Shown here: positions 22,964 through 34,443 of the stretch, in pieces
How positions within the stretch are numbered: the stretch's first letter is position 1
How the letters are laid out: every line of letters starts with the position of its first letter
Origin: Trichostrongylus colubriformis
Taxonomy: Eukaryota; Nematoda; Chromadorea; Rhabditida; Trichostrongylidae
Reading direction: 5' to 3'
NCBI GenBank assembly: GCA_963978905.1
Contig: OZ022256.1
Coordinates: 15,793,863-15,857,862 of the forward strand
DNA length: 64,000 bases
Program-made: the position numbers and the translations under genes
The notes under the pieces: generated by a model
What the model saw: only the letters and a program-made list of their open reading frames with translations
What the model was told of the DNA's origin: nothing
Database searches by the model: none

Positions 22964-23416
22964 CACTTTACGTAACAGCGGCAGGGCGTGGCTGGGTGTG
23001 TCTCCGTTCCAGTCTGTGCCACCGTCTCGTTCCCTGCGTCGTCACTGCACCTCCCCGGGTGGGGGGAAATCCGCCAAAAAATCGCGTGGCCGCCCGCGGC
23101 GAGCGGCTCGGCTGGTGCGAGTAACAGTGGCAGGGCATGGCAGCCTTCAAGCGAGACAGTGTGGCAGAGGTGGAGGAGGCAGGTGGCGTGACTGGAGGAG
23201 GCAGTGTGGCATGGCTGCAGTGCAGAAGTGACGCAGCCACGCTCTGCCGGGCTCCCAAGAGCAAAATCGATTCGCAAGTCGTACTGGTGGCGCCGCGAGT
23301 GCGATGCCGCCGACGAGATTTTTTGGCGGATTTCCCCCCACCCCACCTCCCCAGGCCACTCTTCTGAACTGCCTAGTGCAGACACGCCCTGCCGGTGCAG
23401 GGTATGAACGCGGCCT
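22964..23416. mobile_element. GC-rich repeat, family B, long copy
   Basis: It starts GCGTTCACACTTTACG and ends GGTATGAACGCGGCC, loosely inverted ends shared with 1738-1909. The core (GGCAGGGCATGGCAGCCTTC, AAGTCGTACTGGTGGCGCCGCGAGTGC) is found in reverse complement at 63120-63290. Its high GC content produces several long chance frames on both strands, none resembling a known protein. Confidence 0.6.
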
Positions 23417-23733
23417 AGAGGCGAGGGGTGATCCCATTACATTTTCCTTGTAAATTGTTGGTGGGATCTGCACTTCGAAGGCTTCATTTACTGATGTTAA
23501 TGTTGAGGCGTTGTCGAGCAACCACTACATATCTTTGCCGCGCACTGTAATGGACGAAAAGTTACCACAAACAGTCTGGTCGGTCATTTTACAGAGTCGA
23601 ACAGCCGGTCGCGTTGTTTGCCTGTTTGAAGGGTAAGCATAAGGTGGCAAATCAGCGGGAGTGAGAAATCAGTCAGCTAAAACAAGACCTGAGAGACACT
23701 GTCCAGAGACGGCATCGCAATTCTGATCTATTC

Positions 23734-24437
23734 GGTTGTAGGGAAAATTCTTTCGTTTTTTAAAAACGTGCTTTTTTCCCTCCAAACTGCTTTCCAGCAA
23801 TTTCTTCCGTACATATACACGTAGTACAAGTTCACACGCATTTATAGGTATTATTGTCTTTCATCTCCCGGATAACCTTTTTCGGCAGAATAAATATATT
23901 AAAGGTCAATGTCATCTTCACTATCAAAAATTTTTCTTTGAATGGCGTTAGATAGGAGAAGGAAAAGATGATAATCCGATGGAGCAATATCAGGGTTATA
24001 AGATGGATGGGGTAGCACTTCCCATTCAAGCTCGAGAATTTTTTGGCGAGTCAAGTTGTTAGCGAGTCTTCCCACATATTGAAAAAGTCTTGATAAGCTC
24101 GAGAATTCTTTGGCGAGTCTTCCCACAATTGAAAAAGTCTTGAATGGGAAGTGCTGCCCCATCCTACTTATAGCCCTGATCTTGCTCTATCGGATCATCA
24201 TCTTTTCCTTTTTCTATCTAACGCCATTCAAAGAAAAATTTTTGATAGTGAATATGACATTGACCTTTGATATATTTATACTGCCGAAAAAGGTTATCCG
24301 GGAAATGAAAGACAATGATACCTATAAATGCGTGTGAACTTGTACTACATGTATATGTACAGAAGAAATTGCTGGAAAGCAGTTTGGAAGGAAAAAAAAG
24401 CACGTTTTTAAAAAACGAAAGAACTTTCCCTACAACC
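23734..24437. mobile_element. Large palindrome of two mariner transposase ends
   Basis: The segment 23734-24083 is repeated in inverse complement at about 24090-24437, with the outer ends GGTTGTAGGG and CCCTACAACC. Each arm encodes, reading outward from the centre, the C-terminal catalytic motif of a mariner transposase: WEVLPHPSYNPDIAPSDYHLF on the minus strand (left arm) and WEVLPHPTYSPDLALSDHHLF on the plus strand (right arm), each followed by SNAIQRKIFDSE. In the right arm the Asp-Tyr after Ser has become Asp-His. Only the C-terminal end is present in each arm, so the structure is a head-to-head junction and not an intact transposon. Confidence 0.85.
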
Positions 24438-24839
24438 TAATATTATCGGATCAGATATGCGAGTCGACAAAGCCTCAACATTAACATGAGGGAATGAAGC
24501 TTCCGAAATGCAGATGACCCACCGACTTTCACAAAAATTTAATTCAGATATTAGACTCCGAATTTCCACTATTGTCTACTATGCCCGCATACTATGGGCA
24601 AGTGGAGCACCCTATCGGTTTGATAGAGTGTATGATAGTTGAGACGAAAATGATTCTGTTGGTGTGGTGAGGCTACGTGTCAACTCGCGCCTCCCCGAGC
24701 TTTTGCGCCCCGTGGAATAAAGATTTGGAAAGATACCAAATGCTGCACTGCGTACCCTACTCTGGCGAAGTCCCGCTCATATTGAGTTGTGCAAGTTCTA
24801 GCGGTTTCCGACCTTAATTTCAAATTCACATACAAATCG

Positions 24840-25200
24840 GCTCATACAGAATTTTAACAGTCGTGATAAGAACCATAGGAATCAGCAGATTTTTGCCGAC
24901 AAGATATAATCTTGTCTGCTCCTGTTGCTCAGAACTGTGGAGATCTAGAGGCGATAAATTCGATGAAGGTCGTTTCAACATCCTTTTGGGCCTTGAGACG
25001 TTTCTTCCAAAAAAGCTGTTCAACTGTTCAAACACCGGAAGAAGTGCTAATCAGTAGGGCCAGGTCAGATGAGTCAGGTGGATCCCGCGGGTTCCGTAGT
25101 CCGGCTCTTCAACTTTTCCAAGGCGTTTGCGCATCATGGGGGCCATGCTTTATCGTGGAGAATGATAGATTTCTCCCTATCAGCCAATACTGAGCTCATG
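24840..25200 (-). pseudogene. Decayed mariner-type transposase fragment
   Basis: Minus-strand pieces ILHDKAWPP and CANALEKLKS resemble the mariner HDNARPH catalytic block and the segment after it. Further along, frames resembling WKKRLKAQKDVETTF and ASRSPQF match the C-terminal region. DNA similarity to 9141-9520 shows one family. Stops and frameshifts make it inactive. Confidence 0.5.
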
Positions 25201-26834
25201 TTCTGCAGCTTGCGATTCAACTCTCTGAGTTTCTCAAAATACTTTGCAGATTTAATAGTTTCGCTGGGACCCATGAAAATTCTTTATTATCTTCAATTCC
25301 CTTCAATTTTTTTACAGATAATGCTTGTAAAAATCATGTGAGTATCGTTTGTTGATAAAACTGGGTAAAACGTACCATCTTGGATTACCTGAGTTAAACC
25401 ACACCATCGGAGCGGAACGTCACTAGCCCTAGTTGCATCTTCCGTGCGCTACTTCATTCTGAGCCCTTGCTGACCAGTAAACAATTACCTCATCGAATTA
25501 GAAGACCGAATGTTGTTACTATTAGCAAGCGAATAGTGCCATCGTATGCGTGGATGAGCACGAGAGCCCCATGCTTAGCTTCCTCAAAAACACATCTAAC
25601 CGTCATTCAATTGATACCGAGGTAGTAAATTTATGCTAAAGCCTGGCAATAATTCTAATGAGAGGATTCAGATTAGATCTCAATAGGAGGATTTAGATTC
25701 ATTCCAAGAATATGCACCGCGGCCATTTTCGATAAGTACGTCCCTCTGCAAAAGGGTGTTTCAAAAGAAACTAAGGAATCGTGGACAATGAAAAATAGTT
25801 AGGTTATGACGGCACGTGTTGAAATCAAAAGAAATCTTATTGTTGAACCTTACTTCTCGCTGAATTCACAAAGGATTGATCCAACTAGAGATGTTGAAAA
25901 AAAACTTGGATCAAGAGCGAAACACAGAAACCTTAGAAGTTGCAAACTAGAACAAGACTGTATGAACAGTTAGGATATATGTACTTTTAATACTTAGAAA
26001 AGCCCCTTTTCCGAGACTTCACAAGGGGTGCTCGGAACACAATTAAAGGCATCATTAGGGGAAAGTCGGACGAAAAGTAAAAGAAGTAGTGCATATGAAA
26101 GTCGAGATGCCTAGTAACAGGACAGTGGAGAAAAAACGGATGGAAATGGCCAAAAACCCGCGAAATAGGACCCCCTTCCCACCGTTGATTCTCGACGCGG
26201 ACGACCTGTCTGTCAAGAGGGAAGTAGTCTGATCTTGTTTCCCATCGGCATGTTGCCAAGTAAACACAAGGGAATGTTTGGAAATACGACAGCATCTATT
26301 CTCCAGAGTGAGCTTCAAGCTAAAACTGCGAAAGCGCGCAGCAAAACCTTCAATCCTGCCGTATCTTCTTGACCGCTCTCACCCCAGTCAATCGGGAATT
26401 ACGTCATCGGGAGGCGGGGTCAACCTGTCAAGAGGCGGAGCATAAGTGCGTTTGCGGGGTTTTGCGGCGTTTCTACAGCTCAGAGGGGCGCTTTTTCACC
26501 GGGATTTCGCCACCGATAGCGTTCCTAGGCCCAGGACTACCATGTGAGTTACTTCTTGTAGGGATTTCTCCATTACCGCATTACCCCTAATGATGTCTTT
26601 AATGTCGCGGCACACGCTTTCTATCCATCAGGATCCTAGGATTGCTGGTGCACATAAGTACTGGATTTCCGATTAAACACACAGAGACGCACACCGATAG
26701 ACGCTTACAATTAGCCGCTAGTACATATACATAATAGAACAATAGAACCTCCTTCACATCCTTCCTGAACGACTCCCGACCATACCCCCCTTCCCCCTCT
26801 CCCGAAGGGCTGGTTCGGTGCATTTCAGGCGGTT
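25201..26834. other. Intergenic with a family F repeat
   Basis: A dispersed repeat at about 26060-26210 (GAAAGTCGAGATGCCTAGTAACAG, CGAAATAGGACCC) relates to 14650-14770, 30480-30610 and 55090-55200. No gene is supported. Confidence 0.45.
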
Positions 26835-27255
26835 GGGTGTGTACATTTATGTCGAATTTTCGCGCAGCGCCGCGGAATTCTTCGCGCGTGATTGCGTACA
26901 TTACAACACTCCCTTTAGGATGAAGTGCGGGTTCGAGTCCCGTCCGACACCGAAGCTTTTGCCCATAACTCAGCAACCTAATTACTCCCTTTAGTGTTTT
27001 GCGTCCGAATTAATTAGTTCATAATTAGGATTGTTATCATGTAATGCTATGGGTTTTTTAATTTTTATGTCACTATTTTGTCTTTTTAGGACCCACAAGT
27101 TATCCTCTGAGATAATGATGAGATAAACAGCTATTTCTTGAAGGACTTCCATGATATCGGACCCTTGCGTCCTGAGCGGAATTCCAGGCGAGAGCGGCTG
27201 ACGGCGCTGCGAGTGCGACGTCGCAAAGCGAAAGTCCGACATAAGTGTGCACACC
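26835..27255. mobile_element. MITE, family A, copy 4, with tRNA-like B-box
   Basis: The left end GGGTGTGTACATTTATGTCG and the right end CGACATAAGTGTGCACACCC are inverted. The interior has AGTGCGGGTTCGAGTCCCG at 26928-26946, a perfect tRNA-type B-box context, but no foldable full cloverleaf. It may be a SINE head captured inside the element. Confidence 0.6.
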
Positions 27256-28049
27256 CCAAGCTGCCGAGGTAGGCTGAGGCGACTGAGTATATACTCGAGT
27301 AGTCTTCCCAAGAAACGTTACTAGTCGGTAATCATACCACTGCACCTAGTACGAAGCGTGATCATCGACTGAAGATGAACTTTTGAGAGATTGACTCCTC
27401 GACGAATGCTTGTGCCCCCCCCCCCTTCAGGTGTAAGCTGGAACATGTGAGGCCGAAAAGCGCATCGCTAGCATATCCGTTTCCACGCAGGAAGAAGCTG
27501 TTATTGGTGATTGTCGGCTTTGGGCCTAGCTTCACTGCATGCAGCATCAAGGCATAGAGGACCGATCAAATAGACTGGATAAGTGTGAAGATTCGACGTC
27601 TGTAGGGGCAGTTGCGCATGCAACAAAACATCACCTGCGAAAATTTAGGTAACAACGAAGGCAGAAGTTGCACAAAGAACGTTAGAAATTTCGGCTTCCT
27701 ATGGATTGCATTCTGCAAGTATTTCATGCACCTACAAGCAAAGAACTTCCACCTATCGCCTCAACGGCCGCCGAGTATGAACGCACCTCACAATGTGACG
27801 CAAAGGGAGGTGATGCGCCGTCGCACTTCACGGTTCCCGGCCTTCATTTCCCACCGAGTCGTTCCTTTCATGCATCACAGCGCTTCAATGGCTCTTGCTG
27901 TGCTACACCGAACGCATCAGTCCAGAGTAAAGCGTGATCCAGCACACATTAGCCGCCTCGTCCCCAACCCGTCCCCGTGGTTGGTGCTTATGAAGTGAAT
28001 GGTTTGGAGCCTGGTAGAGAACGTACACGTACACTACCACTTCCTACTA
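27256..28049. other. Intergenic, no gene seen
   Basis: It contains an 11-base C run at 27415-27425. Frames such as plus 27612-27998 show no recognisable domain or splice structure. Confidence 0.45.
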
Positions 28050-28715
28050 TATACAGGGGGTGCTAAAAAAAGAGAAATTTTGCTCACCGCTCTTATCCGC
28101 CACGAAGACAGAGGACAACAAAGGAGATAAAAGTTTTGGGGCAAAATATTTCTAGAATGGCCAAGCCGTGACTCACTACTTTCATCGTCCTAAAAATATA
28201 AAACCCTCAGTCGGCTCAGTCGCGCAATAGAGCACCTACGGCACCAAGGTCCGCCTAGAAGGGCACAGCCGGCTCCCGTGGTAGGTCTTTTGTGGGAAGC
28301 TTCCTGAGCATTGGTCATCCAGTTCATGGAAGTCACAGAGCCCTTGCTGCTTGGACAACGTTGCTATATCCGAATTGTCATTTTTCATACCTCGACCCCC
28401 CTCCCCCCCCCCCCCCCCTCTAAAGGGTTTTCAGTGGTAATGGCACGTTTCGGTTCTTGGAAATAAAGGTGTTAGGAACCTGGAAAGGGAACTCTCAAGG
28501 GCACAACCCATTATGAATCCTCTCAGGTAACTAGAGTGAATGGACCTCAGCAAAGTTGTGAACGGGGGTCACGAAATCTCGGATTTTGTCGTGTTGAGGT
28601 GACACACCATGTTCACTCGGAATTAGTTCCCGATCCTGTTCGTGCAGAAGGCTCTCACGGAGTTCAGCGATTGTATTGGGTGTGTTCAATACTCTTTTTT
28701 GGCACTCCCTGTATA
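28050..28715. mobile_element. TIR element with TATACAGGGGGTGC ends
   Basis: The left end TATACAGGGGGTGCTAAAAA and the right end TTTTTTGGCACTCCCTGTATA are inverted and bounded by TA, typical of Tc1/mariner-group elements. The minus strand near the right end reads PNTIAELRESLLHEQDRE, similar to the C-terminal part of some IS630/Tc1-group transposases, so this is probably an internally deleted copy. A 16-base C run (28403-28418) lies inside. Confidence 0.7.
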
Positions 28716-31700
28716 ATCCGCTAAGTATGTCTGTGTGTGTCTGTCTGTTTGCCATGAAATTCATATCTCACATTCAGCAGAGCGCGTTTCATTATACAAC
28801 GTCAATAAATAAATAAACCTACTTTCACATCTCAGCGGACCAGATATGTCCTCTCCATCCTAGATCCATGATCCACACTGCTTCAGTGTCACCCCCGTTC
28901 AGCAACCAACATCCTGCAGGGTATGTTCGTGTCTAGCCATGCTAATAAATGAAAGCACCTGCTGCTTACGATGACATGTCGACACATATACAATTGTTCT
29001 TTGTTTTGCTGTAAACACCAGAAAACATCGAACAACCCATCACGTCTGCCTCATACATACTGCAGTTCAAGCAGTCGTGTTCTGATGGTCATGTTTTTGG
29101 AACGAATTCGACAGTTCCCCATGTCGGCATGTATCCTATTACCTATTTCAGAGCATTTTTGCCTCCACAGTAAGTGGGAAATTGGTCGATTATTTGACCT
29201 GAAGTGCTAAATAATAATAGCGACAAAAAAAAAAACGAAATCGATGACCAAAGTCCCGCAAAAAGGCACTCTGAAGCTCATCTTGACAAGTACGCCGGCA
29301 TGCCCCATCACTGGCGTATAAATTGGAGCCACGAAGAACTGTGATGTGTGGCGGTCATATGCCGGAAGGAGAAGCACGGCTGTCAAACTCCGCCAACTAG
29401 GGGCTTGTTAATGAGGGAAGGATACTATGTAGAAGTGACCATTTGCAATGATACACACATCACTCGACGAGCTTTCGGATGCTGATTTCGAATCTGTGTT
29501 CCAGATCTGCCAAACGATTCTCTGAATGGAGTTATGGCGATTTTTCTAATTGCACCAGCTCCACATGTATTACCGTGTTCCTTTCCGTATTGGCTGATGA
29601 ACACAAGGGATTCGAAGCCAGCCAGTAGCATAGCATAGAGGTAGTGGTGGCGATTAACTCTGAGTAGGGCCAAGGATGGGATCCCCATGAAAGTTTCCCC
29701 ATGAAAGCCTTGTTTTTTTTTGCACACGCCCGAAGGAGTGCACCCACTTATTATCACTAATTCCTTCTATTTCAAAGGAACAGCTCACGATAAAATGAGT
29801 ACCTTGGTTCTATCCGCAAGTAGATAGTCCCTTCCACAACGGCAAGAAGTGTGTAAGCTCCGCCGTGCGAGGATGAGTGCTGTACGCACCGTGGCGCAAA
29901 GTATGAACGCGGCCTAAAGAATCTGTAAATGAGATGGCGGCCGCCTTCTAGAGATGCCCTGCACCCACGTACGACTTATCCAGTAGGGCAGCGGTGTCAC
30001 CTTCTTGGATAGGAGGAGTGATATCGTCCGCGATTAGAAAGTTTAGGGAAAACTCTTATAGTAACATCCACCTTATTGGATGATATTACCACGTGAAAAA
30101 TCGTCTAAATAATTGCTTCCTGCTTCCGCTGCGAGCTCGCTGAATCCAAAGGTCGAAAATACCTTGCTTTTGGGTTTCTAAAAGTTTTCTTTGGTTCTTT
30201 TTTCATTTGCGTGTTCTTCAGTACCCCCGGTCTTTATGGAGCGCTATAACGCACGAAATTTATCGTAAACTATGTCCTTGAAGCAATTACAAGCATTAAA
30301 TTCGTCATAATAAATGCATTTATAATGGGCAGTACCGCCCTACTTGTAGCAATTACAAAGCTTATGGTCAATAATTTGTGTGTGCGTGAGCAGAGCCTAT
30401 AAACTTTTTCTACTGTCTCACGTTATCATCGCTCGGAGACACCTGAAGGGACAAAATCGGCATTGAATAATTTTGGAATAGTAAGTAGAGATGCTCAGCA
30501 ATGTACCAGTAGAGAAAGAACGAAACAAACGGCGAAAGCCTGAGAAATAAGAACCCGAAAATCTCCCTTTACACTTCTTCCCTTTCGCGATCGTATTTAT
30601 TACTAGCCGGTGCGGTAGATACAGATGAGTGAGAGGTTTTAATAAACCGGCCGCAAACCCTTTTCAACTGGGTGTGTACCTTTATGTCAGGATTTCGCGG
30701 ACCGCCGAGAGGCGAGCGACGTTCGCGCGTGAGTTGAGTGCATTGGTGGATATCGAGTGCATAGATTTCGATGGATGATTTCGAGTACAACTCTCTCCCA
30801 AGTAGGCCAAAACAACACCCTACGACACTCAATTCCTTAACTCGAGCTTGACCCCACACAGTAGAACCTTCCGGTGCACTGCTGCGCTCCAATAATAATC
30901 CTGCGCCCTGGGGGTAATGTTGCCGAGTGTCAGCGGTTTTTTCTCACATCGTCATTCATCTTCATGTGACTTTCTTGCATCTCAATTTACATTTTTGATT
31001 AGTATTTACTATCAGCGACGTTTGTGTTTACTGTGCAAATAACGACTTTCTCTTCTGCTTTGAGAATCTGAACCTGGGACTGTAGAACGGAGCACTGAAA
31101 AACCCCATGGGCAAATCGCGTCACATGCCCAACACGACGTACCACCCACATTGTACTTTGGGGCTAACGTCATTCGCCATCATGCGGCCTTTTGACATAT
31201 TGCCGGCATCACTCTTTTTCATCATTTTGGTGGAACCCGGAACAATTCTTCTCTCAGTGGGATTTTGGTTTGAGGGATGATGTATTATATTTTTCATGTT
31301 TGATACAATGTAACAAATAGTACCAATTGCTTACTGCTTACATATTTGTGTATTTAGATATCAAAACCACAACATATCATTTGTGACCAAGTATTTTACT
31401 TGACGCGCACAGAAGCGAATTCGACTGGATACCAGTCAAATAACAAGTTTCACTTGTAGTCCAAATTCCAATTCGAATTTGTTCATATTATCGCGAAGAC
31501 AATTTTTCATGAACTCAGCTAGTATTGTGGAGATACGATTGAATTGAAGCATGGTTCAGTGACATCATTCAATTTGCCGTTGATTTTGAGCGGCGAGCGT
31601 GCTCTGAAATGTAGCGCGTCAATGCGAGCACAACGATGCGCGTCGTGCGTCTGTACTACCGATTGATGCAGGGTGGTGCCTTGACACGTTGCATATAACA

Positions 31701-33551
31701 CGTCCATGAGGAGGCGGAGACGTGCAGGGAGGCGTTCCCACTCATTTTCGGCCATAAATTGCGTAGCTGCTAGAAACGCTTTCGTCATAAACACGTCACA
31801 AATAGTCTGCACGAGCGTCCTGTTTTCCTCATCACTATACATATTCACATATTTACGCTGAATGCACAAGCACGCTATCCGTTGCTTTCATCTGCATTTG
31901 TAACCCATGTAACCAGGGCGAATGCGATGAATATGTGACAAAGGCTTCTGAAGTCAGAGAACTATTACCTGGCTCCCTTGGCGAACAACATTCTTCAAAA
32001 AGGCACATCTTGTTTTAAAACAGCCGTATAATGACACATCCAGTCTTTTTTTTTTTGATTTTTGAGAGATGTTTACTCAACAGTCTCGTTTTGTATCCTT
32101 CTGCGTACACCTGTTCGGGGCCGGTTTTAGGAGGAGCTTTGAATTGCGTATATGTGTTATTTGAAATGGCGGATTAGGTTTTACGTGATTTTTGGCGTTT
32201 CTGAATCGAATAGATATTGTAATATTGAAAGCCAAAAAATGAATCATGAAATTTTAGTCGCCATTTTACATGCATCGATTTTATGGTGTGAAATGTAAAA
32301 AATAAAGCAGTCAGTGTTGATCACGCGCCACGCACTTTGTTCCATTCAGAGTATTGGTGGCAGGTGATGCTATACAATGACTGGCAGGGTCCCAGCCTAT
32401 GCATTAGGCAGAGTCAGGACACCGACCACGGAAGGATAGAAGATTTTACATCGAACAAAGATTGATCCGAGATTTGATCACCTGACCATGAGTACAGCCC
32501 CACGGGTGCGTATAGTAAGGACACGAATTCGCTACACTCCGTGTAAGTGCGAACGATACGCGGGAATTAGGGGCACCTTATGTAGCGAACCTAAGTAATT
32601 ACCGTGTCAGACAACTAAAATAAGGTGCAGGAGCAGGTCATCGCTTTGGGACCCCACTGAACGCGGCGCCATCAATTCGCACACTTCGCATCGCACTTGC
32701 ACGCAGTGTTGCGAAGTCGTGTCTTGACGGCACTACCTACCTTATCCCGACTTATTGTTGCGATCTTCATCGTTAGTATTAACCAACGGTGCTAAAATCT
32801 AAGTAAAGTGATAAATTCAAGCCTCCCAAGGGGGATATTTTGATATGCGTCGTTTGAAGGCATCGCCTGGGGCAAGAAGAAAGTGAGAAATGAGAAAACA
32901 TGTTTTCTGTAAAAGAAATTTCGGTTTAGAAGAGGTGGTGTATGGCGAAATTCGCATTGAAAAAGCGCAGCTTGGTATCTAGTCACGATTCCGCAGCACT
33001 GCGAGTCGCGCTTCCACGCATCCGCCGGGGAAATTGTCGCGAGGGCGGCACATAACTTGGACTCAGTGGGTTGGCCCCTCGTTAATCTGCGTCTGCCCTA
33101 CGCTAGTGAATCAGAGGAAACCGGAAGAGAAGGGGGAGAGGAATTTTCGGGTTCGCTAAATCGAGTTTTTCGTCTTATTTTGTTCTTTTTCTACTGTTAT
33201 AGTGCTGAACCCCCACTTCCATATTCTCTAACTATATCTGTTCCACAATCTGCCGAATTTACCTCTTCTGGTGCCTTTAAAGCCGCTGACAGCCTCTTCC
33301 CATTCGGGCGCTGGAAGGAGCGGACAGGGAGCCTTTAGAAATCAGCACCGTATGTTTTGACCAAGCCTGAGCAAGGAAGGAGCTAAGAAAGGTAGTTTCT
33401 TTGTCTGCGGGGGGAATTTCTTATCACCCCAGAGGTGGTTCACCCATCTTGAAGCTGGGAAGAGCTGTATCCTTACGCATATGCCCCCCCCCCCCCTCCT
33501 TGCTGAGGTAATCAAAACTCAACTCATCATGTTTTTCCCCCGTATTTATTA
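28716..33551. other. Gene-poor repeat-rich stretch
   Basis: It includes: a CTGTCTGTGTGTGT-type simple repeat at about 28727-28748; a family A end at 30670 (GGGTGTGTACCTTTATGTCA) with no partner found; a family F repeat at 30480-30610; a family E fragment at 32330-32530; and a family G repeat at about 32920-33340. Two long chance frames (minus 31869-31519 and plus 33057-33338) show no recognised family, and the second is part of the family G repeat. No RNA gene was seen. Confidence 0.45.
32920..33340. repeat. Dispersed repeat, family G, copy 1
   Basis: It shares GAAGAGGTG..TATGGCGAAA, TAGTCACGATT and TTCCACAATCTGCCGAATTT, followed by ACCTCTTCTGGTGCCTT, with 60590-60960 and 63490-63690. No conserved coding frame. 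Confidence 0.6.
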
Positions 33552-34441
33552 GGTTGATTAATAATAAATCGGACAAATTGACCAATTTTAATCATTGTCG
33601 TACAACTTTTTTACGACAACAGGGATTCACTTGAAATATACTCCATCATTATCGATGACCTTCTGCCACGGTATAGGCAGATCATGGATGCCCTTGCTCC
33701 AGAAGGCCGGAAGCTGGAGCTCGAAGAAGTTGCCGAGTGCCGCCTTGACCTCGTCGCGAGTTTTGAAGTCTTGGCCGTCCAGGTGGCGTTGGCTGTGGGA
33801 GAAAAGGTGGAAATCTGAAGGGGCCAGGTCTGGGGAGTACGGTGGGTATAGAAGTACGGTCCAACTGTACGACAGCAGCTCGGCCTTGGTCGATCTTGCG
33901 AAGTGCGGTCTGTGGAAGTAGACACGTTGTCGTGCTGGAAGTAGACATGTGACCGCCGCCGTAGCGAACTGACATTGGCCTTCAATTCTCGTAATTGACG
34001 AACGTAGACGTCGGCGGATACTGTGGTACCTTCATCGAGCAGCTCCCAGTACTCTACGCCGTGTACGCTCCACCAACCGCGGTTTTCGTCTTCGATGGAA
34101 TAGTCGCCTGACGCAAACTTCGAATGCTACAACTACAGTGTACTTCTGCCGGGGGCATGCTCCTTGTGAACTTCTATCAGACGTCTGCCGATATCCGCGG
34201 GTTCCTGGCCAGATAGCGATATAAATAGTATGACGTTGCGGATGTGGTCTCTGGACCGCTTGAAATCGTGCGGCATGGTGGCGGAATGAATTTACTTTGG
34301 AGTGATTATTCTGCGGTACTTTGAAGAGCTTTTCATACTCATTCCAACGGTACCTCGCGCGTCCATTTTCGTTAATTCGTTACTGAGTTATGATCTCTAG
34401 AAATCATCACTACCATTTGTCCGATTTATTATGAATCAACC
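33552..34441 (-). mobile_element. Internally deleted mariner element with intact inverted ends and TA flanks
   Basis: The ends GGTTGATTAATAATAAATCG and CGATTTATTATGAATCAACC are inverted, extend to ACAAAT, and are flanked by TA on both sides (33550-33551 and 34442-34443): a complete 890-bp unit. On the minus strand the interior gives, with frame changes, N-terminal mariner pieces (PHDFKRSRDHIRNVILF, then EPADIGRRLIEVHKEHAPG), a middle block (GVEYWELLDEGTTVSADVY, VYFQHDN) and a C-terminal block (PSDFHLFSHSQRHLDGQDF). The transposase is about half of the usual ~350 residues, frameshifted and inactive, but the ends look usable in trans. Confidence 0.88.
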
Positions 34442-34443
34442 TA

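Noticed and set aside
22737..23521. Long overlapping frames on both strands in GC-rich DNA
   Set aside because: They lie in a dispersed repeat, have no domain, and similar shadow frames exist on the opposite strand.
26880..26960. A functional tRNA gene around GGTTCGAGTCCCG
   Set aside because: The T-arm looks right but no matching acceptor stem, D-arm or anticodon arm could be folded upstream; a SINE-type relic is more likely.
31519..31869. 116-codon minus-strand frame
   Set aside because: No recognised domain, no splice context and no similarity I can name. Length alone is not enough.
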